A stretch of 47,193 nucleotides of DNA from assembly GCA_027296055.1 (NCBI GenBank), contig JAPUJT010000031.1, forward strand, positions 1 through 47,193, written 5' to 3'. Below, piece by piece: positions 34,424 to 44,064 of this stretch (position 1 is the stretch's first letter; each line of letters begins with the position of its first letter). Both the position numbers and the translations under genes were made by a program. The notes under the pieces were generated by a model. That model was not told the DNA's origin. It ran no database searches and saw only the letters and a program-made list of their open reading frames with translations. The stretch is from Planctomycetota bacterium (GTDB lineage: Bacteria; Planctomycetota; JAPUJT01).

Positions 34424-35032
34424 ATGCGCGCATTCCTCCTGTCCATCTCCCTTATCCTTGCCATCGACCTCGCCCCGGGGATCGGACTCTTCGCCCAGGA
34501 GTCGAAGGGAAAGACCGAGGACAAGTCCGAAGGCAAGGCGAGGGCGGCCCCGCTCAGCGGGAAGCAGATTCGAAAGCTCGTGGCGGACCTGGGTCATCAC
34601 GATTGGGAAACAAGGGAGGCGGCGTCGCAGGGGCTGAAGGGATCGGGGAGGAAAGCGATGCCGATCCTGAAGCAGACCTACATCGAGACGAGGGACCCGG
34701 AGGTCAAGATTCGGATCAAATCGCTCGCCCCGAGCTATTTCGAGAGCGCTATCTACGGTGGGTATCCGTTTATCGGGATCACGCTGTTCGAATCGGTCGA
34801 GCCAAGCGTGGAGCTCGGGGGGGGGAGAGCCGGAATCGTCGTGTATAACGTTCTGCCCGGCATGCCGGCCGAGGCGGCAGGCATGCAGAAGAAGGACGTC
34901 ATCGTCTCGTTCGCGAAGCATAAGGTGACACCGGCTCATCGCTCCCGACATCATCTGGCGTCGTGGGTCAGGGAGTGCAAAGTGGGTCAGGAGGTGGACG
35001 TCGGGATTCTTCGAGAGAAGAAGCCGATGTAG
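34424..35032 (+). CDS. Secreted HEAT/PDZ-domain protein, stop within the PDZ domain
   Basis: Starting at ATG 34424 (a GTG 21 bp earlier is less likely), the protein opens with a signal peptide (MRAFLLSISLILAIDLAPG, cleavage near FAQES). It continues with a charged linker, one HEAT-like helix pair (VADLGHHDWETREAASQGL) and a PDZ domain (FIGITLFE … GIVVYNVLPGMPAEAAGMQKKDVIVSF). The frame ends at TAG 35030-35032 inside the last PDZ strand. In the same frame the missing strand continues (LRVRVGGVRP) up to TGA at 35180-35182. The gene is therefore either recently inactivated, read through, or affected by a sequence error. Function is unknown; periplasmic location is likely. Confidence 0.75.
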   Translation: MRAFLLSISLILAIDLAPGIGLFAQESKGKTEDKSEGKARAAPLSGKQIRKLVADLGHHDWETREAASQGLKGSGRKAMPILKQTYIETRDPEVKIRIKSLAPSYFESAIYGGYPFIGITLFESVEPSVELGGGRAGIVVYNVLPGMPAEAAGMQKKDVIVSFAKHKVTPAHRSRHHLASWVRECKVGQEVDVGILREKKPM

Positions 35033-35182
35033 TTGCGCGTCCGCGTGGGAGGTGTGCGGCCGAATGACCCGGAGCCGATGAGCGATCTAAAGGTAGCCGT
35101 CGCGCAGGACTGCACGGCGAAATTCGACGCCTGGTGGAAGACTCACTTCGAGAAGCCTCGGGCGAAACGAAAAGATCCGTGA
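35033..35182 (+). pseudogene. In-frame 3' remainder of the HEAT/PDZ gene
   Basis: Fifty codons in the same frame as the upstream gene, beginning right after its TAG. LRVRVGGVRPNDPEP completes the PDZ fold, and a Lys-rich tail (FDAWWKTHFEKPRAKRKDP) precedes TGA. A TAG at this point could derive from CAG (Gln) by one substitution. Confidence 0.6.
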
Positions 35183-35196
35183 CGCGCCCGATCTCC

Positions 35197-36813
35197 CTAT
35201 CCGCCATCGAACACCAGAATGCCGCCGCCGTCGACGGGTAGAACGTGCGGCGATCCCGAGTGCTGCTTCAGTCTTGGCGCGAGAGTCTTGAGGAGCTCGC
35301 TCGTCGACGGGATCAGGTAGATCGCCCCCCGCACTGCCCTCAGCCTTTCCGCCTCTCGGGCCACCTCCTCCGCATCGACCGCGAGCCAGTTGGGGTCCTC
35401 CTCGATCCGTCTCGACGGAATTCCCGTTCTCCACTCTCCCATCACGCTTGGAAAGGTGAGGGACGATCCGGCCAGCGTGCCGGGACGTAGGTAGTACTCG
35501 ATGGGGTTCTGGCGGTATCCAGTGTAGATGACGACATCGCCCTCCCTCACCCGGCGGGAGAGGAGCCCAGCCCGCTCCCGGTTCCCATCCGAATAGGTGA
35601 CGAGGTAGAACGGAACGAGGCTGGTGGCGGCGAGAATCGTGTAGAGGCCCATCGCGGCCCCGCCCACGGGCCGACGCAGCTTGGCGGCGCCGAGACCAGC
35701 GAGGAGGGCTATGAACGGAAGGAGCATCACGTCGTGTCGCCCCACGAGGTAGATGGGGGTGATCACAAGGGACACGATCCACGCCATCCCCAGGGGGGCG
35801 AGAAGAAAGATCGCGAGGAGCCGGCGTTTGCCCTTGCGGCCGCCGGCGGGCAGGACGTCATCCCGAACCGGCAAGAGTCCTGTGAGCAGAAGATAGGCAA
35901 GACTCAGCCAGCACCCAATGCGCCAGACCCAGGGAGAGATATGGCCGTAGAGGCCCGCATCCCGCGCCCGCAGCATGCGATCCCCCATCTCTATCTTCTT
36001 CGTCGTGTGCGTTGGATACCTTCCACCGGCCCACAGCACTTCCAGGCTCTTGGGTATCGCCAGGGCGGGCGGGGTGGCCGCCCAGACCGGATCGTAGAAC
36101 GACCGGACTACGTCCACCTGGGCCGGGTTCGGTCTCAAGGAAGGGATAAGCGGTAGGCAGAGAACGAAGGCGATCCCGTGACAGATCAACACGCGCTTCG
36201 CCCCTCCAGGGATTCTCGCGAGGAGCACATAAATGTAGGCGGCGGGTACCAGGAGCGCTCCCCACTGGTGCGTGTAGATCGCCGCAGCGGTGAGCAGCGA
36301 GTAGAGCGCCACGTCGAGGCGTCGGATCCGATCCGTCAGGAAGTAGAGGGCCACGGCTGACCCGAGGGCGAGGAGAGGAAGCAGGGCGTAGGCCCTGGCA
36401 ATCTGCGAATAGAAGATATGAATCGGGGACAGGGCGACGATCCAGGCGGCAAAGAGCCCGGCCCGATCCCCGAAGAATCGGCGTCCCGCCAGAAACGTCG
36501 CCGGCGCCAGCAGAGAACCCCCGATCAGCGAAGGCAATCGAAGGGCCGCCTCGCCGGGGCCAAACATTCGCTCCGAGATCGCCACGAGGTAATGGGCCAG
36601 GGGAGGAGTGTTCTCTTTCCAGGTAAGGGAGAGGATCTCGGAGAGGGGGAGACCGGAGACGTAGCCGAGGAACGCCTCGTCCGGCCACAGCTCATCCGCC
36701 GTCCACCGGTAGAGGCGGAGACCGATCCCGATCGCCGTGATCGCCAGAGCGATCGGCCAGACCGTAGCGTGGGATGACTTCCTCTCCAGGGTCTCGTTTC
36801 CCGATGAAGCCAA
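35197..36813 (-). CDS. GT39/ArnT-like membrane glycosyltransferase
   Basis: A 538-aa integral membrane protein with ~10 predicted hydrophobic segments. The N-terminal loop has the catalytic acidic motif region DELWPDEAFLGYV, typical of GT39/PMT-type and ArnT-like transferases that use polyprenyl-linked sugars. Further signatures are PSLIGGSLLAPATFLAGRRFFG and FYSQIARAYALLPLLALGSA. The C-terminal ~120 residues form a soluble domain. Start codon TTG 36813 is supported by AGGAGG about 10 bases upstream. The acceptor and sugar are unknown. It may act in cell-envelope glycosylation, like the O-antigen-ligase-like protein further along. Confidence 0.85.
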   Translation of the reverse strand: MASSGNETLERKSSHATVWPIALAITAIGIGLRLYRWTADELWPDEAFLGYVSGLPLSEILSLTWKENTPPLAHYLVAISERMFGPGEAALRLPSLIGGSLLAPATFLAGRRFFGDRAGLFAAWIVALSPIHIFYSQIARAYALLPLLALGSAVALYFLTDRIRRLDVALYSLLTAAAIYTHQWGALLVPAAYIYVLLARIPGGAKRVLICHGIAFVLCLPLIPSLRPNPAQVDVVRSFYDPVWAATPPALAIPKSLEVLWAGGRYPTHTTKKIEMGDRMLRARDAGLYGHISPWVWRIGCWLSLAYLLLTGLLPVRDDVLPAGGRKGKRRLLAIFLLAPLGMAWIVSLVITPIYLVGRHDVMLLPFIALLAGLGAAKLRRPVGGAAMGLYTILAATSLVPFYLVTYSDGNRERAGLLSRRVREGDVVIYTGYRQNPIEYYLRPGTLAGSSLTFPSVMGEWRTGIPSRRIEEDPNWLAVDAEEVAREAERLRAVRGAIYLIPSTSELLKTLAPRLKQHSGSPHVLPVDGGGILVFDGG

Positions 36814-36869
36814 GTGGACCGTGCCTCCTAGCCCTGGTTTATATCAAGTTGGAGGGTGCGAGACCCGGA

Positions 36870-37622
36870 CTAACCGGCGAGAAGCTGAGCGAAGAAGGCG
36901 AGGTCGGATCGCTCGACCGAGATAAACCGGAGGCCGTTGATGAAGTTTTCGTCGCCGTCCTTCCGGCAGTAGATGCACTCCGCCTCGATAGCGCAGCGGA
37001 GACCCCCCGAATAGACCACCTCGAGCTGGAGCGAAACACCCTGTCGAATCGCCACGGACGTCCGGAGCCCGACGCCATTCAAGCTCAGATCGAAGAGCTG
37101 CGCCACCCCTTCCCTCTCCGGGATTCCCTTGGTGCCGAAGACCTTGAAGGAGATGGACCTGTCGATGCCGACGCGCGGCGCACGCCTTCTTTCGAGACCC
37201 GAAGGCAGGTTGCCGAGGGACTCCTTCGGGACGATCTTCCGGGGAACGAAGGGGTTGTCCTTGACGGGGATATCGACCTGGAGGATCTGGGAGATCGCCT
37301 CCGTGTCCTGCTCGTCGAGATCGATGAACAGGACGCCCGCGCGAAAGCTCTGACCCTCGCCCTGGTGGGAATGGAGCACTTCGGCGGCGCAACGGGCCCG
37401 GCTTCCACTCGGTGAATTGATCTCGAGAACGACCCGGGTGCCTACGGAGAGGGGGTGTTCCGTAAGGATGCCAGCGCCGGTGTTGTTGAGGTCGACCAGC
37501 GTACCGCGGTTGATGGTCGGTGAGCCCTCCTGCGTGTAGCGCACGTGGAGGCATTTTGCGGCGCGCACCTGCGTGCGACGATCATCGACGCTGCTGCGCG
37601 GATGGGCCTTGTGGCCGTCCAT
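36870..37622 (-). CDS. Tandem PilZ-domain protein
   Basis: A ~250-aa protein with two PilZ-like domains. The second (about residues 140-245) carries the c-di-GMP signature ERRRAPRV…DLSLNGVG (RxxxR and DxSxxG). The first (about 15-120) has DLNNTGAG but a weaker Arg motif, so it may be degenerate. This suggests a cytoplasmic c-di-GMP effector controlling motility or envelope functions. ATG 37622 is chosen because of GAGAGGGGAAG upstream; the frame extends to ATG 37679 without a ribosome site. It is divergent from the MFS gene. Confidence 0.87.
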   Translation of the reverse strand: MDGHKAHPRSSVDDRRTQVRAAKCLHVRYTQEGSPTINRGTLVDLNNTGAGILTEHPLSVGTRVVLEINSPSGSRARCAAEVLHSHQGEGQSFRAGVLFIDLDEQDTEAISQILQVDIPVKDNPFVPRKIVPKESLGNLPSGLERRRAPRVGIDRSISFKVFGTKGIPEREGVAQLFDLSLNGVGLRTSVAIRQGVSLQLEVVYSGGLRCAIEAECIYCRKDGDENFINGLRFISVERSDLAFFAQLLAG

Positions 37623-37785
37623 CCCGCTTCCCCTCTCTCTACCGTCCCAGACCAGTGGGTCATAGGTGCCACCCTCCATCGAAAGTATATCCGATGGACC
37701 GTTTTCTTACCAATCGAAGGCTGTGAGGGGAGAGGCGACGATGTTATTCTCGTTCGCTTTACAGTGACGCGGCTGCGGAGAATGA

Positions 37786-39207
37786 ATGGATCACGAGGAT
37801 AAACCTCAGTCGGAAGGCGAGTCAGCGCCAGAAGAATCCCTCGAGATCTTCGAGCCCCAGTCGTCCCCGAGCCTGGCGGGCATCGGGGTGGTGCGTAAGG
37901 TCCTGTCCGCCGCTCTCCGGTGGCAGGATCCGCAGATCTGGATCATGCTGATCGGTCGTTTCGCTACGGCCGTCGCCTTCTCCCTCTTCTTTCCATTCCT
38001 ATCGATCTATCTCACGACCACGAGGGGGGTGACGTTCGAACAGGTCGGCTTTCTCTACCTCCTGATCGGCCTCTCGGGCGCACTTTCGAAAGTCCACGGC
38101 GGAATCCTCGCCGACCGGTGGGGGCGGAAGACGACGATGTGGGTCGCTCTCACCCTCCGGGCGGGGACGTTCCTTGGCCTCGCCTACATGCTCGCCCACG
38201 ACGCCCCCTGGTACTGGATCGGCTGTCTCATCGTCCTCGCCTCGTACGTGGGGCACTTCTTCATCCCTGCCGCCCATGCCCTGATTTCCGATCGCACATC
38301 CGGGCAGAAGCGGGTGGACGCCTTCGGTCTCTTCCGCGTGGCGACGAATCTCGGTTGGGCGATCGGGCCGGCCCTCGGCGGGTTCGTGCCCGCCGAATTC
38401 TATCCCCAGTTGCTCATCATCATGGGTCTCACCTACGGCGGTGTGGGGATCGCCCTTGCTCTGGTGCTTGTCGAGTCGAGGGCGGGGAAGGCACGAGAAG
38501 CCGCGGGTCTGGGGGGGCTCCATTTCGTAACGAGGCACTGGCGCTTTCTGCTCTATTGCTTGAACATCACCCTCATCTTTACCGTGATGGGGCAAATGAT
38601 GGGAATTCTGTCCGCCTACACGGTGAAGTACATAGGGCTGACCCTGACCCATGTCGGCTTCCTCTTCTCCTTGAACGGCCTCCTCGTCGTCACCTTGCAG
38701 GTGCCCCTCGCGTCCATCATCGGCAGGACGCGGATGACCCGAGCTCTCCTGGCGGGTAGCCTCCTCTACTCCGCGGGCTACCTCCTCGTGGGCTTCGTCC
38801 CCGATTTCGGTCTTCTCGCCCTCGCCATGATCATCATCACGTTCGGAGAGATGATCGTACAACCGGCCGGTTTGACCCTGGCCTCCCGGCTCGCTCCGGA
38901 GGACCAGCGGGGACGGTTCCTCGGGGTCTTCGGTATGTTCAACCACCTCGGCTGGTCGATAGGACCGTATCTGGGCGGCATGTCGCTCCACGCCTTTTCG
39001 GAGCGCCCCTGGGTGACGTGGGTTATCGTCTCCGGGTTGGGCCTTGTGGCGGGCGCAGGATTTTTCGCTCTCAAATGGATCCTTCCCGCCAGCGCGGATC
39101 TGGTGGGGGGGGACGCCCCGGGAGACCGGCCGCTACGGGGAGATGAGGAAGCGGCCGATCCGACTCCCGATGACACAAAGGTTTCCTCGGGGGGAAGCAA
39201 AGAGTAA
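37786..39207 (+). CDS. Major facilitator superfamily transporter
   Basis: A 473-aa MFS protein with 12 hydrophobic segments and the A-loop signature GGILADRWGRKT between helices 2 and 3. Helix 5 has a drug-transporter-like GPALGGFVP. Acidic, probably cytoplasmic tails occur at both ends (the first ~45 and last ~35 residues). The substrate is unknown; an efflux role is possible. It ends ~22 bp before the pabA/trpG start on the same strand, so it may be transcribed with that gene and pyrF. Confidence 0.9.
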   Translation: MDHEDKPQSEGESAPEESLEIFEPQSSPSLAGIGVVRKVLSAALRWQDPQIWIMLIGRFATAVAFSLFFPFLSIYLTTTRGVTFEQVGFLYLLIGLSGALSKVHGGILADRWGRKTTMWVALTLRAGTFLGLAYMLAHDAPWYWIGCLIVLASYVGHFFIPAAHALISDRTSGQKRVDAFGLFRVATNLGWAIGPALGGFVPAEFYPQLLIIMGLTYGGVGIALALVLVESRAGKAREAAGLGGLHFVTRHWRFLLYCLNITLIFTVMGQMMGILSAYTVKYIGLTLTHVGFLFSLNGLLVVTLQVPLASIIGRTRMTRALLAGSLLYSAGYLLVGFVPDFGLLALAMIIITFGEMIVQPAGLTLASRLAPEDQRGRFLGVFGMFNHLGWSIGPYLGGMSLHAFSERPWVTWVIVSGLGLVAGAGFFALKWILPASADLVGGDAPGDRPLRGDEEAADPTPDDTKVSSGGSKE

Positions 39208-39229
39208 GATCCTTTCCGGACGTTCACGA

Positions 39230-39798
<569 letters not shown>

Positions 39799-39802
<4 letters not shown>

Positions 39803-40791
39803 CGGAACGCCCATCTTTCGCCGATCGCCTGATCAAAACGATCGAAGAGAAGGAAACGGCCGCCGTCGTGGGGCTGGATCCGCGGCTCGACTGGATCCCC
39901 GCCTCGATCCGCAGCCAGTCCATCCAGCTACACGGCAGGACGGTACGGGCTGCAGCGGAGGCGATCTGGCTCTATTGCCTGGATCTGATCGACCTGGTCG
40001 AGCCCTACGTGGCGGCGGTGAAGGCCCAGATCGCGTTCTTCGAGCCTTTCGGGGGGGAGGGGCTGAAGGTGTACGCCCGCGTCGTACGATACGCCCAGGA
40101 ACGGGGACTGATCGTCATCGGAGACGTGAAGCGCTCGGACATCGCGTCGACGGCCGAGGCGTATGCCCGCGCTCACCTCGGCGAGGCAGACCAAACTCCA
40201 GACGTCGGATCGGATGGAGAGGCGGTCTTCCATCCCGCCTCCCCCCTCGAAGTAGATGCCGTCACGATCAATCCTTATCTGGGCTCCGACGGTGTGCGAC
40301 CCTTTCTGGATCGCTGCAGAGCGATGGGGAAGGGGGTCTTCATCCTCTGCAGGACCTCCAATCCATCGGCGGCCGATTTCCAGGATCAAAAGGTGAAGCC
40401 GGAGAAGGGAAAGTCGATCCCCCTGCACGAGATGGTGGCACGAAGCATCGTCGCCTGGGGTGACGAGTTCCGCGGCGGGCGAGGATACTCTTCCGTCGGG
40501 GCCGTCGTCGGGCTCGCCAAGGATCCCGAGCTCCTCGGACGGATCCGGGCTGCGCTCCCCGATACGATCATACTGGTGCCCGGGTACGGCGCCCAGGGAG
40601 GAAGGGAGGAGGATCTGATTCCTCTCTTCCAGAGGGACGGTCTCGGGGTGCTCGTGAATTCATCCCGTGGGGTGGGGTTCGCCTTTCGCGATTCGGGCGA
40701 CGAGAACTGGGGCGAGGCGGTAGAGAACGCGGCACGCGACCTCCGGGACCGGGTGAACCGCGCCCGAGAGGCGGCGCTGAAGAAGGGTTAG
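39799..40791 (+). CDS. pyrF: Orotidine 5'-phosphate decarboxylase
   Basis: A 330-aa type 2 PyrF that converts orotidine monophosphate to UMP. The sequence shows VVGLDPRLDWIP near the start, AQIAFFEPFG, the catalytic GDVKRSDIASTAEAYA and the phosphate-binding region LVPGYGAQGG…VNSSRGVGFAF. It is longer than the E. coli type, as expected for the subgroup. It starts with TTG in a TTGA overlap with pabA. Pyrimidine synthesis recurs at the window's end with carB. Confidence 0.95.
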
Positions 40792-40817
40792 CGCGGGAGC
40801 CCCGCTCCTCAAGACCG

Positions 40818-43007
40818 ATGCCTTCCCGCGAAAAGGACAGGTTCCTCGCGCTGATCGACGGGATGATGCTCGTCGGGCTTGTCGCCGCCATCTTTCTGCG
40901 CATTCTCGCGCCGGGCGTGTCGACATCCTTTCACGCCCCTTCCGTCAATCTGTTCGTAGCCACGCTTCCGCTCCTCCTTCTTTCTCTCTCCGCGCTACGG
41001 CCTCTTCTGCGGGGACAGGATCGCCTGACCCTCTGGACGCCGGCCGCGCCTGCTCTCCTCTTCCTCGCCTGGGCCGCCCTCTCGGCGAGCCTCGCCGGCA
41101 ACCGCGCCGTGGCGATCGAGACCTGGACCGACTGGACGGGGGCTCTCCTCCTCGCGTACGTCCTGTTTCTCGAGGCTCGCGATCCGCGGCGGAGGTCGGC
41201 ACTCCTGGACGCCTTCATCGTGATCGGTGGGGTCGTGGCGGCGCTGGCCCTGGAGGAAGTCCTGGTGGAGCGGCCCATCGCCCAGGAGCTGGTCGAGCAG
41301 GATCCGAGTATCGCGCGCATCCCCGAAGAGCTGAGGCCGGAGTTTCAGTCACGACTCCGGAGCGGAGAGGTCTTCGGCCCGTTCCAGCTCTCGAATCTCC
41401 TGGCGGGTTACCTGATCGTGGTGATCCCGATCACGCTCGGGACCTTCCTGGATCATTGGAGGGGCCGCAGGTCGTCGGCGAGTGGCGTGCGTGTGGCGAT
41501 GCTGGTCGTCTTCCTCATCCTGGAGTTCACCTGCCTTGCGATGACCGGCTCGAAGGGGGCCTGGGTCGCGATCGCGATGGCGGCCATCCCCTTCGTCATC
41601 TTGATTCGACAGCGTCGCCCCGGGCGGATCGGGGACGGGTGGCTCGCGATGTGTGCATTGATCGGCCTGCTCCTGGCGTCCGGCTGGGCGGCGGGGTTCA
41701 GTCCGGTCCAGCGGCTGGGCGGCACTTCGATGGAAGTCCGCGATGAGTATTTCCGCGCCACACGGTCGATGATTGCCGATCACCCGATCCTCGGTGTGGG
41801 GACGGGGAATTTCCGGGAGTACTATTCCGCCTACCGGCCCGCCACGGCGGAGGAGACGAAATTCGCCCACAACAATTACCTCCAGGTGGCGGCGGAGACG
41901 GGATGGATCGGAATCCTCCTGATGCTCCTCTTTCTCGCCTTCCTCCTGAGGGGTCTGTACGGAGGGAAGGAGCCGGATCCGCAGCCACCCGGGACGCGCG
42001 ATCTCATCCTCGCCTTCTTCGGAGGGGTGGGGGGGATTCTGGCCCTCTCCTCGTTCACCGCCCTCGACGTTCGGTTCAGCGACGGGATCTCACAGGTCTT
42101 CCTGGTCGTCGCCTGGGGCATCTTCTTCATCCCCTTCTCCTGGCGCGGCAAGGAGCGCGTCGCGTCCCCCGGTGGGAGCAAGGGTCTCCGCGCTGGGGCC
42201 TGGGCTGCGGCAGTGGCGGCGGGTTTGCACTGGACCGTCGACTTCGATCTCTATTCCGCAGGCCTCCTCTTCTCCACGGTCGCGGCGATCCTGCTGGCGG
42301 TCCCCCAACCGGCTCGTGGCTTGCGGATCTCTTACGGCGCCCGCCTCTTGCTGGTCGCGTGCGGTCTGGTTCTGGCGACGGGGATCTATGTGTTCTATCT
42401 TCCCCGGATGCTCTATCACGACGTGGAATTCTCGCACGCGGAGATCGAGTTCTGGTCGGCCTCCGGAGATGAGCCGGATGCGCGTGAGGCGGCCCTGGGC
42501 GCTGCGGAAGAGCTTTACCGGCGCGCCGCGCTCGAGAAACCCTGGGGGGGGCGGGCGCTTCTCCAGCGGGGCCGTGTCCTGCGGGCTCTACACCGCCTCG
42601 GAGAAGACGCGGGGAGACCGCGATCGGAGATCCTTGACGCCGCGATCGCATCGCTCGAAGAGGCGGCCAGGTGGTTGCCCCGATCGGCCGAGGTCCGTAT
42701 CGAGCTGGCCATTGTGTACTCCGTGCAGGCGAAGGACCGGCCCGAGTCGTTCGATGTCGTTCAGAGATACATCGAGGAGGCCGTCGATCTATACCCCACC
42801 AAGCCGGAGTATCGTCACCGGCTCGCGAGATTCCTCTTTCACACCCGATACCACGCGCAGAAAGATCAGGACGCCCTGGAGCGCGCCACGACCGAGGCCG
42901 GCCTCGCCCTGCTCCACCACCGCCAGACTCGCCACGCGCGGCTTCGCCTCCCGGCGGAGGCGATAGAGGAATGCCGCGCCATCCAGCAAGCCTGGAAAGA
43001 CCGATAA
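40818..43007 (+). CDS. O-antigen ligase-like (Wzy_C) membrane protein with TPR-like tail
   Basis: A 729-aa protein. Residues ~10-540 contain about a dozen hydrophobic segments and the Wzy_C/WaaL signature between them: a long periplasmic loop with HPILGVGTGNFREYYSAYRP followed by AHNNYLQVAAETGWIGILL. These proteins join or polymerise O-antigen or other surface polysaccharides. The last ~180 residues are soluble and helical (EELYRRAALEKPWGGRALLQRGRVL … RSAEVRIELAIVYSVQA), resembling TPR repeats. The same layout occurs in protein O-oligosaccharyltransferases. It ends in a repeat that can form a strong hairpin. Confidence 0.88.
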   Translation: MPSREKDRFLALIDGMMLVGLVAAIFLRILAPGVSTSFHAPSVNLFVATLPLLLLSLSALRPLLRGQDRLTLWTPAAPALLFLAWAALSASLAGNRAVAIETWTDWTGALLLAYVLFLEARDPRRRSALLDAFIVIGGVVAALALEEVLVERPIAQELVEQDPSIARIPEELRPEFQSRLRSGEVFGPFQLSNLLAGYLIVVIPITLGTFLDHWRGRRSSASGVRVAMLVVFLILEFTCLAMTGSKGAWVAIAMAAIPFVILIRQRRPGRIGDGWLAMCALIGLLLASGWAAGFSPVQRLGGTSMEVRDEYFRATRSMIADHPILGVGTGNFREYYSAYRPATAEETKFAHNNYLQVAAETGWIGILLMLLFLAFLLRGLYGGKEPDPQPPGTRDLILAFFGGVGGILALSSFTALDVRFSDGISQVFLVVAWGIFFIPFSWRGKERVASPGGSKGLRAGAWAAAVAAGLHWTVDFDLYSAGLLFSTVAAILLAVPQPARGLRISYGARLLLVACGLVLATGIYVFYLPRMLYHDVEFSHAEIEFWSASGDEPDAREAALGAAEELYRRAALEKPWGGRALLQRGRVLRALHRLGEDAGRPRSEILDAAIASLEEAARWLPRSAEVRIELAIVYSVQAKDRPESFDVVQRYIEEAVDLYPTKPEYRHRLARFLFHTRYHAQKDQDALERATTEAGLALLHHRQTRHARLRLPAEAIEECRAIQQAWKDR

Positions 43008-43011
43008 TTAA

Positions 43012-43089
43012 GGGGACACTCACTTAAATGCAATATATTGCATTTAAAGGGACACACACTTAATTCGAAATAGATAAGTGTGTGTCCCC
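43012..43089. repeat. REP-like repeat with central palindrome
   Basis: GGGGACACTCACTTAA (43012-43027) and GGGACACACACTTAA (43049-43063) are direct copies. TAAGTGTGTGTCCCC (43075-43089) is the inverted copy and can pair with the second over 14 bp, making a possible terminator between the convergent neighbours. A 24-bp perfect AT-rich palindrome (43024-43047) lies between. It is the same family as 32534-32636. Confidence 0.75.
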
Positions 43090-43105
43090 TTATCTCGGAT
43101 GATGG

Positions 43106-43477
43106 CTACGCGAGAAGCTCGCGAACCTGGCGGGCGACCTCCGTGGGCTTGAACGGCATCGGAAGGATCGCGGAGGGGCGGTGAGCGGCCAGCTTCTCCT
43201 CCTCCTCCGGGTAGAGGGCCTGGTCGAAGGTGAGTATGACAGGGTAGGGGAGCTTGCCCTCCGTCCTGGGTATCGACTGAAGTATTTTCAGACCGTGCCC
43301 TTCGGGGACCATGGCGTTCATGATCAGGAGATCCGGCGGGTCCTCCTGCAGCCTGGCATCGATCTCCGGCACCTCCGACAGCCAGGTGACGTCGTGTCCC
43401 TCTCGCTGGAGCTTGTCCCGCAGGATCTTCCCCACCATGGGGCTCGGTTCGCCGATCACGATTCTCTTCTTCGTCAT
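43106..43477 (-). CDS. Receiver-like protein lacking the phospho-acceptor Asp
   Basis: A ~123-aa single-domain protein with the response-regulator receiver fold: RIVIGEPSPMVGKILRDKL, then PDLLIMNAMVPEGHGLKIL, VILTFD and LPMPFKP. The acceptor Asp is replaced by Asn (residue 54, MNAMVP). The acidic pocket is reduced to GEPS, while Thr 83 and Lys 110 are kept. It is probably a phosphorylation-independent pseudo-receiver. ATG 43477 overlaps the pdxT stop (ATGA), so it is co-expressed with the vitamin B6 genes, an unusual partner. Confidence 0.82.
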   Translation of the reverse strand: MTKKRIVIGEPSPMVGKILRDKLQREGHDVTWLSEVPEIDARLQEDPPDLLIMNAMVPEGHGLKILQSIPRTEGKLPYPVILTFDQALYPEEEEKLAAHRPSAILPMPFKPTEVARQVRELLA

Positions 43478-44064
43478 GGCGATATCGCCGGGGTGGAGGC
43501 ACCACAAGCCTGCAGGAAGAGATCGTGCAGCCGTAGATCCTCGGTCATCTCGGGGTGGAAGGCGCTGAGGAGGAGGCTCCCCTCGCGCACGAGGACGGTC
43601 TTGCCGTCGTGCTCACAGAGTAGATCGACGTCTTTGCCGAGCCGGGTGAACTGGGGCGAGCGGATGAAGACCCCAGGGAAGGGCTTGTCGCCGAGGCTCG
43701 GGATGTTCAACGGGGCCTCGAACGATTCGCGTTGCCGGCCGTAGGCGTTCCTGCGGACGGACACGTCGGCGACCTCCAGCGTCGGCTGGTCCAGGTGGTC
43801 GATCGAGCTGGCGCAAAGGATCGCGCCGGCGCACGTGGCGAGGAGGGGGCGTCCGCTCGATGCCCAGTCCTTGATAGGACCGGTAAGCCCCGACCACTCC
43901 ATCATCTTCCAGATGGTGGTGCTCTCACCGCCGGGCAGGACGAGGGCGTGGATCCCATCCATCGCGGAGGGGGTGCGAACCAGTGTAGTCTCGGCGCCGA
44001 GTCTGGCGAAGGCCTGCTGGTGGGCGGCAAAGTCACCCTGAAGGGCGAGGATCCCGATGCGCAT
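43474..44064 (-). CDS. pdxT: Pyridoxal 5'-phosphate synthase glutaminase subunit
   Basis: A 196-aa glutaminase that feeds ammonia to PdxS. Motifs: [31 protein letters not shown], the nucleophile Cys in LLATCAGAILCAS, the family region VRRNAYGRQRESFE and the His-x-Glu in LLSAFHPEMTEDLRLH. Full length. ATG 44064 overlaps the pdxS stop by one base (TGATG). The stop overlaps the receiver-like gene. Confidence 0.96.
   Translation of the reverse strand: MRIGILALQGDFAAHQQAFARLGAETTLVRTPSAMDGIHALVLPGGESTTIWKMMEWSGLTGPIKDWASSGRPLLATCAGAILCASSIDHLDQPTLEVADVSVRRNAYGRQRESFEAPLNIPSLGDKPFPGVFIRSPQFTRLGKDVDLLCEHDGKTVLVREGSLLLSAFHPEMTEDLRLHDLFLQACGASTPAISP

Noticed and set aside
37999..38991. Long minus-strand open frame antisense to the MFS gene (and similar ones opposite copA, the fusion and the O-antigen-ligase-like gene)
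   Set aside because: The encoded sequences are low-complexity, Arg/Gly/Pro/His-rich and lack motifs, while the opposite strand encodes a recognised family. They are a by-product of high GC content.
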